Shown here in pieces: positions 1-10,342 of a stretch of 42,748 bases of DNA; positions within the stretch are counted from its first letter, which is position 1; the number at the start of each line of letters is the position of its first letter. This DNA comes from Spirogloea muscicola (lineage: Eukaryota > Streptophyta > Zygnematophyceae > Spirogloeales > Spirogloeaceae). The stretch covers positions 354,507 to 397,254 of the forward strand of contig WELB01000028.1 in assembly GCA_009602725.1 (NCBI GenBank), in the 5' to 3' direction. A program made the translations under genes and the position numbers. The notes beneath the pieces are model-generated. The model saw nothing but the letters and a program-made list of their open reading frames with translations, was not told where the DNA came from and did not search any database.

Positions 1-39
1 GGGGGGGGGGGCGGGGAGGGGCGCGTTTCTCACCCCTCG

Positions 40-345
40 AGTGTAAGCACGAGTGAAGATGGGCTTCTGGCTGAGATGGATGGGCTTGCCGGCAGCATAT
101 CTGTCTTTCTTGCACCAAGCGTGTGCCCGCCTGTTTGCAGCGAGCACATGCTCATGCTTGCACCAGAAAGCTGGACGGACGTGTGATGGTGACGGAACGG
201 CTTGAGATCTGCGGTCCCGTGTTCTAACATCAAATAACCTCTATTTGCTGACCTAATGTGACTGAGCGGGTCCGCTTAGCAGCCGGTGATATACCTATGT
301 AGATGTGCTTGCCCATGTGCTTTGGCCAATCCGGCCGTCCATCAC
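40..345 (+). mobile_element. LINE 3'-end fragment, copy A
   Basis: This is a truncated 3' end of the same retroelement seen at 35.7-36.4 kb. The start of the copy reads, in one frame, like the C-terminus of that element: a GLPAAYLSFL stretch near 85-120 matches GKPAAYLSFL near 36.1 kb, and LHQKAG near 150-175 matches LHQKAS. It then runs into the shared tail (CTGAGCGGGTC...GCTTAGCAGC near 260-285, then GTGCTTGCCCATGTGC near 305). The coding part is degenerate. The left edge is set by the window start and a G-rich run. Confidence 0.6.
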
Positions 346-533
346 CAGATAAATGCGTCCATGAGAGAAGCTGCTGCGGCTTTACTCACCGGCCGCCTGG
401 GAGGCGGTCGGGCGAGTCCAGCACAACCAACAATTGCCTCGCCGACTCTCCGCTACGTGGACATCACATCGTGACCCATGGTCATCAGTGAGTGCAGAGG
501 AAGGAGGAGCTCTAATGGCTTCAGTAGTACTTA

Positions 534-619
534 GATTGACTCACCAGGTGGAGAGCTGAAAGAAGTAGCTCTTCCATTGGGGATTGACTCACCAAGCGGA
601 GAGCTGAAAGAAGTAGCAC
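534..619 (+). repeat. 48-bp tandem duplication
   Basis: Two near-identical blocks of about 35 bp begin with GATTGACTCACCA at 534 and 582 and share GGAGAGCTGAAAGAAGTAGC. The period is 48 bp. The block runs directly into R1-like sequence (GGCTGTGAATGGCCAGCCC near 630-650). No gene is seen here. Confidence 0.7.
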
Positions 620-639
620 TTTGAGGGGAGTTTGGCTGT

Positions 640-735
640 GAATGGCCAGCCCATAAATGAAACGGTGTGTGTGTTGAGTGATGGAGGGCCTGAGTGGCCA
701 ACTACAGTGGCAAGCACATTGACAGATGGTCATAT
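640..735 (-). mobile_element. LINE 3'-tail fragment, copy B
   Basis: On the minus strand this reads GTGCTTGCCACTGTAGTTGGCCACTCAGGCCCTCCATCACTCA, split here only for description, matching the tail at 30.92-30.98 kb almost word for word. A further tail word, CTGAGCGGGTCAGCTTAGCAG, occurs on the plus strand at about 782-803. Only the extreme 3' end is present and nothing is coded. Confidence 0.55.
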
Positions 736-1147
736 TGCCTCCTTCATGTCATGCGCTCCGCGCTCCTCCCCCTTTGTGGGTTCTGAGCGGGTCAGCTTAG
801 CAGAACGGGTAGCTACAGCTTGTTCTTACGGCAAGTGCAGTAAAGATAATCACATGATCTGCCCCAAAGCCAAGCACGAAGCTATCATGTGATTTCGCCA
901 TATGTCGTATCTGTGAAACAATCATCACGTCAAGTCTACCCGAGGGGTCACCTTATGTTCACTAAGATAAGTCTCACGGCATTGGCGGGACAGGTCATAG
1001 GATTCACTGAGGAAAATGACTACGGCCATCTCTGTACCGTGCTCTGAGCTGTACAACCCATCATCAGTCGTTGAGGTCTCTACTTATGTATTATAATGCC
1101 GACTTACAATCTCCTTCACACCTTCATTCTTTCAGAAAATAACCTCG

Positions 1148-1536
1148 TTAGCAAAAGCTGATACGTAATGCACGGTTTGTGCTGCCTGCAGGTTGACAAG
1201 TTGAGGGACGAGTATAGTTCTTTGTGGCCAGCTAGTCAAACTAGTCAAGCAAGTCCAAGTGCTACAGAGCACCTAGACATTGACAATCAACTAGTAGAGG
1301 AGGGCGTAAGGATGAGCATGAGTATGCCAATCCATTGTATGCCAATCCATTGATTGGCATACTCATGCTCATCCTTACGCCCTCCTCTACTAGTTGATTG
1401 TCAATGTCTAGGTGCTCTGTAGCACTTGGACTTGCTTGACTAGTTTGACTAGCTGGCCACAAAGAACTATACTCGTCCCTCAACTTGTCAACCTGCAGGC
1501 AGCACAAACCGTGCATTACGTATCAGCTTTTGCTAA
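1148..1536. repeat. Perfect palindrome, 185-bp arms
   Basis: Bases 1148-1332 and 1352-1536 are reverse complements of each other with no mismatch that I can find; the 19-base centre is 1333-1351. Pairing stops abruptly outside (1147 G against 1537 T). The right arm contains a spliced-looking exon of the minus-strand gene (1379-1492), so the left arm is an inverted duplicate of that exon plus intron flanks. It is either a recent inverted duplication or a fold-back assembly chimera. Confidence 0.95.
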
Positions 1537-1863
1537 TGACTCATTCTGCAGGTTTTCAGTAGAAAGCCTGGTCTTTTGCTTGGGCAGACTGCCCAATTGT
1601 AGCTCATTGATGCCTTACTCTACCTCGAGCTCGACCTCAGAAAGGACGCCAAGCAATCCCTCAAAGTCGGCCAGGTCCATGACAGAAAGGCTTGCGGCGC
1701 CGGCCGCAGCGGTGGCAGCAGTGTTGTTGGCCTCGAGATCCTCGAGATGGTCTGCGATGTAGTCGAGCTCAGCATCGAACTCGCGCGGCGGGTTCGGTAG
1801 CAACGGTGGCGAGGCAACATCATCGGCGGTGGCGAAGTCGGAGCCCGCTATTGCGGAAGAGTA
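1379..1863 (-). CDS. Partial hypothetical coiled-coil protein
   Basis: I do not recognise this gene. Two exons can be read on the minus strand: 1863-1624 (80 codons, after a TGTGCAG acceptor) and 1492-1379 (38 codons, after CTGCAG and before a GTAAGG donor), both in phase 0. The protein is acidic and helical around EFDAELDYIADHLEDLEAN and continues LSEVELE|VDKLRDEYSSLW across the junction, which suggests a coiled coil. The start exon was not found: an ATGATGGCCGACTTTG candidate near 2065 does not join in frame. Downstream the gene runs into the palindrome centre, so its 3' end is missing or displaced. Confidence 0.45.
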
Positions 1864-1949
1864 CTGCACAATGAGGGCCTGCTCGCCACAGTTCGGTCGC
1901 GCATCAGTACCATGCTCAGAGAACACCGCACAGCATGCTGCACAGGCCA

Positions 1950-3290
1950 TAGGTCACAATCTGTCGGGTGAAGGTCAGGCGGGTGCTCAAGGTTGCAGCT
2001 TGGCTGACAGCTGGCAAGATGCAGGCTGCAGTGGCCACTGCCTAACGGTTGACAAAGTCGGCCATCATTACTGAGACATACCGGAGGCTGTTGCAAGGCC
2101 CTGGCGTGCTTCATTGGCACTGCAGATGGCTTCATGAGGGCGTCGGTGACGCCCATGGTAGCCTTCCGTTTTCTTGTGTTCCAGGCCGAAGACTGGACAC
2201 CAGGTGGCTTTGCGAGCCGAGTCTTGCTCGCGGGTGCTGAGACACAGGCAAATGCAGTAAATGACACCGGCTGAGAGCTGAGAGCCCATTGAGTGGTGAG
2301 CACAAGTGAAGATAGCATATGAAGGTGGATACAAGCACGAGCAGCCGGGCCGGTAAGCCAGTACCTCGATTGCGTGCAAAACTCCGGGCGAAGGCGAGGC
2401 AGGCCTCGCTCTTCCCGAGCCAGACCACGCCGGCCTGGATAATCTGCGCAGCAGCGAGGCTAGGCGGCGCCGCTTCCCCGGTGCCGGAGAGGGCCATGTG
2501 GTAGGAGGGCGCCAGACGCTGCGGCCTCGATGCATCGGCTATGCAGCGCGGACGGGGGAGGGGCCGCAGCCGGCGCGCCGGGGGCGACGGCGGCGGCGGC
2601 GANCGGGCGTGGGAGGCCGCGGGAGCGGGGGGGACTGCAGGGCCAGCGCTCCGAGCTCCCCGAGGATGAGGACGAGGATGAGGTGGGAGGGTGCGGGGGG
2701 AAGGACCGGGGTAAACAAAATCAATGCAGAAATCAAAATGGGTTAAATTGGAGGATGGGGGAGTCTTCCAAGGGGGCGGGGGGCTGTGGAAAGCTAGCCA
2801 GAAAGAATGAAGAAGGAAGGTACCACGCTGAGGCTGTTAACGGCGGTAGGCCGGTTGCAGTGTTGCTTGCAGGCGCGCACGAGACGCGGCGCTGCCAGCA
2901 AGTACCGCGTCCCTGTGCCCGCCTAGCCGTTCCCCTTCCTCCCTCCCCTCCGTCCCTCCCCCCTCTCCCTTGGGGAGGGAGAGGTCCATCCTTTTCTGTG
3001 CCGGCCTTTCAAGGGGTCTGCTTTCCGGCGGCTAATCCTTCTGACTTGCGGCCGATGAATTCAAGGCTACTAGATGATCATTTCACAGCCATTGCCCCCT
3101 TCCCAATAGCTGCTCCCTCTCTCCTCCCCGTCACCGCTCTCTCGCCCAACGGCCTGGGCCTGCAGGCGGGCCCCCTTCCTCGCCCACCTCCCTCCTCGGC
3201 CGCCTCCAACCCGACCCCGGCAGGCTCTGGCCAGGCATCAGAGCCGCGCCTCCGCCCCGCCGGCTCTCTCGCCCGCGCCTCCGCGCCGCC
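1950..3290. other. Gene-poor GC-rich stretch with repeat pieces
   Basis: No convincing gene was found. The long open frames here are Arg/Pro/Gly-rich shadows of a CpG-rich block (2500-2700) that contains a (CGG)n run and one N at 2603. A heavily diverged LINE tail may lie at about 2230-2480 on the minus strand. 2930-3130 contains fragments of the dispersed repeats (TGCTTTCCGGCGGCTA near 3020, also found near 11,660, and CACAGCCATTGCCCCC near 3085). Confidence 0.4.
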
Positions 3291-3886
3291 ATGGCCCTCC
3301 CGCCTTGCCACGCTGACGCCGCTGCCGCCGGCGTTGCCAGCGCCTCTGCCGCAAAGAGGATGGTACGCCTCATGCTGGACGACGGAGGCGAAGCCTGGCG
3401 CTCGCTCCTCCGCGCCCGCGAGCGGCAAGCGGCTCAATTGCTCTTGTGGGAGGAGGATTTCAACGACAGCATCGCCCGCAACCTTGAGCGGATCGACGGT
3501 CTCGGTATGACAAGCCATCCTTGCCGCTGTCGTGTGCCACAGATGCTGTGGTCTGTGATGTGGCAAAGCCTGCATGCCAGCTGACCGAGTGACCAGTCAG
3601 CCTGATTGTTCTTTGATAACCAGCTTCAGCGCGCTCCTCACACATTGCCTGCTGCTGACGTGCAATAGAATCCCCCGATAGTCCGGAGAGCCCCGAAACA
3701 CCGGCGGCATGCCGCAAGCGGAAGCCAAGCAAACGGTCTCCCAACGCGTGCAGCTCCAGCAAACGTTCCAAGGCCTCCGTGTGTTCTCCTCCCCTTTCAG
3801 CTACTTCGAGCTCAGGCACATGCTCTGCACCAGAAAGTGGGGCGAGCTCTGATTGGTGGCAGGCTTGCCTGGAACCTGCCATTTAG
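3291..3886 (+). CDS. Small putative nuclear protein, LINE-derived C-terminus
   Basis: I do not recognise a family. Two exons, 3291-3504 and 3669-3886, join in frame (164-bp GT-AG intron, phase 1) to give 143 residues. Exon 1 encodes an Ala-rich start, then a helical segment with AKRMVRLMLDDGGEAWRSLL and WEEDFNDSIARNLERIDGL. Exon 2 is Ser/Pro-rich with a strongly basic RKRKPSKRSPN segment that looks like a nuclear localisation signal. The last 26 or so codons, from about 3805, lie in DNA that matches the LINE 3' end, read in a different frame from the element. The stop codon is therefore supplied by the transposon. The start is the first ATG of the open frame, in CCGCCATGG context. Confidence 0.55.
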
Positions 3887-4015
3887 TATTCGGGCCACTT
3901 CTACATGCTGACCCGCCACGGCTACGCGGGTCAGTATAGCTGCGAGCGGCCTCCATCTATGGATGTCTTTGCATGTGTACTTGGCCGGTCAGGCTGTGTG
4001 GTGTTCAACACATGC
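3805..4015 (+). mobile_element. LINE 3'-end fragment, copy C
   Basis: It begins CGAGCTCAGGCACATGCTCTGCACCAGAAAG, matching CGAGCTCAGGCTCATGCG...CATCAGAAAG at 36.16 kb, and continues through CTACATGCTGACC (3901) and GTGTACTTGGCC (3975). It overlaps the last exon of the small gene at 3291-3886. Confidence 0.7.
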
Positions 4016-5030
4016 TATTCCTCTATCTTGGATCTGTCAGTATGTGCTAGCAGTCAATGAGGGATCACTTACAGCGTCCGGCAGAACATGCCAGCTGTCA
4101 GACAAGGTGCGATCTTCAACAGCGACTTCTTTACCTGACTTCATCTTACAGCGCCAGGACTAAGGGCATTACCATGGTGACATCCACAATTGCGTGCTGA
4201 TCTTGCCGTACTCACCTTGACAGGGCTCTTACATCTGTAAATGAGCATCTGAGAAATTGCAGATGCAGGAGGGGTGTCTCCTTGGTCTGGCCCTGAGTCA
4301 TGGCACTGGAAGACAGTCAAGTCAGCATGTTGCAAAGATCGCGCCTTGTCTGACAGCTCGCATGTATTGCCAGGATGCCATGACCAAACCTCCTTTGCAT
4401 CTTTCATGGCTCATTTCAGTCGAATTACGCAAGCTGCCCAATCGTTGAGTATACAGGACATCTACTTTGCCTGTAAGGTCGCATCTCCTGCTCATTTCAA
4501 GAAAGTTTTTGTGCAATTACGAAAGCTTGGGACCTGGTTCTGGTTCCTTGTACAAGTTGCAAGTCAACTAATAGCAAGCTACATGACAAACGAACAGTAG
4601 CATGACCGCTTTCCAGCTGGCTCCATCACACTTATACTTTTCTTGGAGCCAATATTACATCATCTGCTGGTCGCATTGTCCCACCTTTTCTTTCAAATTT
4701 TCAAACGTAATGACAAGCTGTCAGTAATGTTTTCTTACGTATGATGAGAGCCACGAGGCTGGCTTGGCCAGCACAACCAGCATGCCAGCACTTGCATCCT
4801 CGTCTAATTGCCATGGTATTGCGCTCAAGCAGATCATGTAATATTGGCTCCTGTCCCTCTAGTTAGTAGCCGCAAGTGACAAAGACTAGCAGCCGGAAAT
4901 TGCATGCCGCAGGTGGGGCGAGCAGGCCGAGTTCAGCACCGCTGGCGCACTAGCGCAGGTGTTTGCATGCGCCTGTCCATGTCCTCAAGAGCTTCATGGC
5001 CCATACCTTGCATCTGCGTGCTGGCCGTGC
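4016..5030. other. Intergenic, no gene seen
   Basis: This stretch is less GC-rich than its surroundings. Open frames are short and carry no recognisable motif on either strand, and no RNA gene was recognised. Confidence 0.5.
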
Positions 5031-5239
5031 TCTATGCAGCCTCAGTCTTTCGTCAAAGTCTGAAGTGGCTTAAAAGAAATTGAACAAGGTCCGACAAGCT
5101 GGAAGGCGCAAAATAAGAGAAGTATACTCCGTGACTTCTGCGGATGGACCTCAGCAGAGTAAGTAGAGGGCGGAAAGGTTTGCCCCTGACAATATTGAAA
5201 GAGGAAGGAAGCTCTCCTGAAGGGGCGAGGGCCCGAAAT

Positions 5240-5445
5240 AAAAAAGCTCGCCCAATTTAAGAAGGTGGCTGGGAAAGGCCAGCCCGAAAAGGATGGACAA
5301 GGTCCAAAGAGGCCGGAAAGAAACAGCTCCTCTTTGCACAATGGCTGTGAGAGGAAGAACATGACAAGTCATCTGCACTGGGCGAGGGGCTGTGAAAAGC
5401 CAGCCCCAAAAGGAATTTGACGTTGTCCGAAAGGCCGGAAAGAAT
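5240..5445 (-). repeat. R1 dispersed repeat, two tandem copies
   Basis: Two R1 units lie in the minus orientation. Near 5260-5310: GGTGGCTGGGAAAGGCCAGCCCGAAAAGGATGGACAAGGTCC. Near 5385-5435: GGGGCTGTGAAAAGCCAGCCCC then AAAAGGAATTTGAC. The core GGCTGTGAAAGGCCAGCCC is an imperfect palindrome. The units lie about 550 bp upstream of the DNA polymerase lambda start. Confidence 0.75.
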
Positions 5446-5980
5446 CCGCAACGAGGCACGTTATCCGGCACCCCATCGGCGGTAGGAGACTGACGCGGTC
5501 CCCGGTTTCCCCTGCAATTGCCTCGTGGCGCTACTGTCGGGAAAGGCACCACCGTCTCGGCCGTCAGCAGGTTTGTGCCACTCCGGCGCCCGCGCCTAGG
5601 GAACACCCCCCCTCTGGCCCCGCCCCACACACCCCCCTCCCCGCCGTCAATCCATCCGNCGACCTCAGTGGTGGCCAACATGGCGGGCAGGCCGGCGGGA
5701 AGGAGGTCCGGCGAGGCCTCGTCGACGCGGCCGATGGTGCTCGCGGCAGTGAGACGCCTGCGGCGAGGGCGGAGGCAGCCATGCCGGCGCGCGGCTGCGA
5801 GCGGGTCCGTCGCTGCCGCCGCCCGCGCGCCCTCCGCTGCGTCGCCTGGCAGGCGCTCGATTGCCGGGCCAGCGAGCCGGCCATGGAGGCTTGCCGCTGG
5901 TACGCCGCCCCTGTGGAGCTGCGGCGGGCGCGGCGCCGAGGGCAGCTGCCACTGATCTCGGCGGCCTTCTTCGGACCGCC

Positions 5981-6120
5981 ATGAAGGGCCGCGTGGAGGC
6001 GGGGCAGCAGCGGGCCTCCGCCAAGCGCGGGCCCGCTCAAGACGGCGGCCGCGCTGCAGCCGCTGTGCTCGGAAAGGCCGCAAAGGGCTCTGGAATATCG
6101 GGAAAATCTGCCGCCGTCGA

Positions 6121-6156
<36 letters not shown>

Positions 6157-9100
6157 TGCCGGGAAGGCCATCTTTGCCGGCGTGCACGCGCTGTTCGTGG
6201 AGGAGGGAGTGCCGCCTGTCCGGCTGCAGGTCAGGCTCCGCGGCGTCGCGAAACTTTGCTCCAAGGCCCTGATGTGCTCTCGATGACCGTAGCTGATGTT
6301 GCGGCAGGCGGTCCCGAGGCGCCGCCGCAGGTGTGGAAGCGGCGGCTGGAGCAGCTCGGCGGCGTGGCCGAGCACCACATGGTGCGGCGCGTGACGCACG
6401 TGCTTGCCGCCTCCTGGAAGCATGTCGAGTCGCGGCTCAGCTTTGAGCGCGCCCGCAAGCTCAAGGCGGTGGGTCCACTGCGGCCCTGCTACCTTGCTCT
6501 CGTGCTGTGCCTGCATTGTCCATTGAGACCCGCTAGAGACACAATCTTGCCGCAGTGAGCTGCTCATTCCCAGGCTTCAGCATAGCCACGAACTATTGTC
6601 TCAATCAGCAGATTATACTCTAGACTGGCTGACTTCTGATGCTAAGTATGTTGCCTCGATTGTGTGTGCCAGGTGGCAGCAGCATACTCATGGTTGGAGG
6701 ACAGCCTGACTCGTGGGGAGCGGCTTCCTGCGGAGCAGTACCGCCTGGCTGGCGCTCCCGAGGGCGCTGGCGAGCAGAGCTCCGACTCGAGCTTTGTCTT
6801 CTCGCAGGACACGCAGCCGCTGTCGACGTCCCTGACCGGCACCAGTATCGCATCGCCGCCGTCAGCGCTCAGCAAGCGGCGGCGAAGGGAGGGCGCTGGC
6901 GACAAGGACCAGGAGCACTGGTTGCGTGCAATCCACGACGGCGCCCAGTATGGCGCCACGTACGGCCGCGGCAGGTCCAAGGAGAAGGCCAGGCTGCGCG
7001 CTGCTGCAGCGGAGGACGCAGAAGATGGAGGGGGTGAGGAGACTAGGGAGGGTGGCGGGGTCCTATCCGCTGCCCGTGGAGAAGAAGAGGAGGACGACGA
7101 GGCCGGCAGCGACAATGGCAGTGGCGTCAGCAGCGGCAGCCGCAGCTCCGGTCACAAACACACAGGCGCAACAGTCTCCCACAGTGACACTGTGAGCTCC
7201 CTTTCCCTCACTTCCAGCTCCTCTTGCGTAAGAGTGTTGAGCACACTATCATATATTGGCGCCACCAGCATAATTACATAGCCGTTGTTGACTTTTGCAG
7301 TCTACGCTGGTGTACATACCCCCGGACCTGAATGCCCACATAACGGGGCCCTTCAAGGAGCTCCAGAGCATTTACAGCGATGGTATGTACGTGCCTTCAT
7401 CCACTCTTGCCCTCCCTTTCATTGCCTGCTTGCCTCTTCCCTACTCCTTCATGGTCATTGTCAGTTGTCAGCCTGTCCTGAGATGAAGGCAGGTGACGGT
7501 GTGGTGCGCAGCGCTTGGGGATGATCGGCGCTACTTCAGCTACTACAAGGCCCTTTCAGTGCTTGAGAAGTTGCCATTCAAGATCACAAGCACTGACCAA
7601 GTCAAGGGCCTGCCTGCCATTGGCAAATCCCTACAAGATCATGTGAGATGTGTCGATCTCCACCTCGTGGGGCTCGCAAAGTGAAGTAAATCAAAATGCA
7701 GCCCCAATATTGAATGGATGGAGACTCTTGGAGACATATGTGGTGTTAAGAAGGACCTGTCCAGAACGCTTCGCAGGCATTGCCTGCCGCTTCGCAGGCA
7801 GGGTACAGCTGCTGCTTGACTAGATGCCTGTGATGCTATGTGCATATGGTGCCTTGTGATTCCGAGCTTGTGATCTAAATACAGGGACATTCGACTTTGC
7901 GCTGCAGATAAGGGAGATCTTGGCAACGGGAAAGCTGCAGAAGCTTGAGAACTACAAGACTGACGAGAAGGTGAGGCAGGGGTAGCACGAGGTGCAAACG
8001 AAGCTGCCAGCTGTGCTTTTGTGCAAAGCATTCACAGGGCCGCAGGATCTGGGCCGCAGGTGGTGGCGGTGCACAGATTTGGGTCAATCTGGGGCATCGG
8101 CCCCGTGACAGCACGCAGGCTCTACGACATGGGCTACCGGACGTTCGAGGAGCTGGCACACGAGCCCTCACTAACGCCTGCACAGCGTGTCGGTCTCCAA
8201 TTTCAAGCTGACATAAGCAAGCGCATCCCTCGTGCCGAGGCAAGCCACTTCTGCCAGTACTTTACTTTTCCCCTGAGACTGATGTTTGCAAGCTAGCTCC
8301 TCTGCAAGTATGTGTAGAGACGTCTCATGGAATCTATAATGTCCCTCATAGTGCGACCCTGCTCGCATTGCAGGTGGAGGTGATGGAGAAGCTCGTCCAG
8401 GATGTTGCGGAGGAGATTCAGCCTGGGGTACTCACCTTTGCAACACCCCCAACTCCTTCTGTTATTTAGCAGAGGTGGCAATAGATGTACATGCATGCAA
8501 AGGAAATTGACTCAATTGCACGGTTATGGAAGGGGCAATACACAACCTATATCTGAAGGGAAGCGTTCTTGCTGCACATTAAAGTCAATATGAGTCTGCA
8601 GATATCCGTCCTTTGCGGAGGTTCCTACAGGAGAGGGAAGGCCACTGTCGGGGATATGGACATGGTTGTCACTCATCCTGATGGCCACAGGTACATGATC
8701 TAAATGTAGCTCAAGTAACTTACTCTCATTCATTTTGTGTGAGTATTTAAGACTCATCAAAATTGAGGCTCTCAGGCCTGACTTCACCACATTCAGTAAT
8801 CAGCATTCGAATCTAGCTGTCAGCTGTAGGTTTAGTTTTTATCGTTCATTTTACTAGAGGAGGTGCACTGCCCTTCTACGATTATGAGCTCTTCAGAACT
8901 CAGCCTCCTATGCCCTTTGCGCAGCCTGTACATGTTGATGAGCTCGTCATTTGTCGCCTCCTATGTCTTTCTAGCATCATCCAGTCTGCCATTTCTTTGC
9001 ATTCATACATTCTAGAGCATGCAGATTGGAAAGGGACAATCTGTTATCCTCTTGCTTTGGTCTGCAGTCATAGGGGATTCTTGCCAACGCTGGTCAAAGT

Positions 9101-10342
9101 GCTCAAAGATAGGGACTTTGTGACTGAAGACCTGATGGTGGGCCCAGTCAACAGCCTCGATGTAAGCCTCATTCGCAGCTTGTCACAGCTTGACTGCTAA
9201 GAGCACAGTCATATCAATTTTTAAGGAAAACAGTAGCTGCATGGCAATACGATCCTTGTAAGCTGCTCGCAAATTCAGATTACATGGTTGAAGCAACACT
9301 CCATGATTGACATCCCTATGAGGTATATTGTGTGTATTTGTCAAACATCCAGGAGCATAGCAGTGGCGTGGACACCTACTTTGGCCTGTGCAAGTACCCT
9401 GGTCGGGAGCAAAGACATCGCATTGATTTCAAGGTCGGCTGGGTAGTCATTGGCCTCTACTGTACAAAGCATTATATTTTCCCAAGGGTGCAAATAAGGA
9501 TGAGACCCTTTTCATCATTGCTCATTGCACCAGCCGTAGTACTCTTGGCCAAAGAAGTCAACTGCAAGGCCCACAATGTCCATCCTGACCTCCAGATCCT
9601 GAATGCAGGTGTATCCAACTGAGCAGTACGCTTTTGGCCTCATTGCCTGGACTGGGAATGATGTCCTCAACCGGAGGTGCGTCAAGTTGTTGGACTGGTG
9701 CATGTCGTGCATGCTGCCCACCTGTGACTGATGTATGTCCACTGTAATATCTTAGGCACGCATGTGGAGCTTCCATCCAGCCCTGCAGGCTGCCTAACAT
9801 GTTGTAGTCACTCCAGGCAAACGCCAAAATCAGGTTGTTTCAATTCCGTAGTGTTGACATGGATGATGTGAACGCAGGTAATACTGTGTCATTGTCTCCT
9901 TCAAGTAAGTCCTCATCATAATGACTATTCATATCATGGTAATGGCTGCAGGTTGAGGATCTTGGCAGAGTCCAAGGGGTACAAGCTGGACGACCATGGC
10001 CTTTTTCCTGCAGCCCGCGATAATCACCATCATACTGTGAGCTTGCCAGTCTCAAGGCCGCAGTCTGGCTGCTCGGCCTCTCAATGGCTCTGGTGTTACA
10101 AGTTCTGTCAGCAAGGCAGAAGCCTGCTTTGCAGTGGGTGGCTGCTCTCTGGCAGCTAGTTGCAGGTTGATGTCCACAGTTGCTGTTTAAAGCCAACCTT
10201 TGCCTTCAAGCTTTGCTTATGGCCTGCTCCCATGATTATGCAGGTGGCGGCTGCACCACGGGGCGTGGAGCTGTTGACGGAGCGCGAAGTGTTCGAGTTT
10301 CTTGGCTTTCCGTGGCTGGAGCCTGCAGAGAGAAACCTGTAG
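5981..10342 (+). CDS. POLL: DNA polymerase lambda (X family, BRCT)
   Basis: This is a family X polymerase for gap filling in base-excision repair and end joining, acting in the nucleus. Exons: 5981-6229, 6331-6468, 6673-7227, 7301-7382, 7512-7642, 7908-7970, 8060-8239, 8374-8427, 8602-8690, 9068-9161, 9353-9433, 9609-9676, 9952-10036, 10244-10342. All phases close, giving 655 aa, longer than typical plant or animal homologues. A poly-Ala run (6118-6160) precedes a BRCT domain (about residues 60-150, ending [18 protein letters not shown]). A Ser/acidic hinge (about 150-310) follows, then the 8-kDa domain (320-410), the fingers helix-hairpin-helix [19 protein letters not shown], and the palm GGSYRRGK with catalytic Asp502, Asp504 (GDMDMVV) and Asp570 (RHRIDFK). 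[20 protein letters not shown] and the C-terminal [14 protein letters not shown] are diagnostic. Intron 7 (8240-8373) has a GC donor. The chosen ATG is the first in frame; an exon further upstream in the GC-rich block with N5659 cannot be excluded. Confidence 0.93.

Noticed and set aside
1168-1353. Plus-strand ORF identical to a minus-strand one
   Set aside because: It is the mirror image of the exon in the palindrome, not an independent gene.
2530-3510. 326-residue open frame on the plus strand
   Set aside because: It crosses an N and a CGG run, is rich in Arg/Pro/Gly without domains, and overlaps repeat fragments and the real small gene in another frame.
6118-6160. GCC repeat as a trinucleotide-expansion locus of special note
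   Set aside because: It encodes a poly-Ala run inside exon 1 of POLL, and similar runs precede most genes here, so it is not distinctive.
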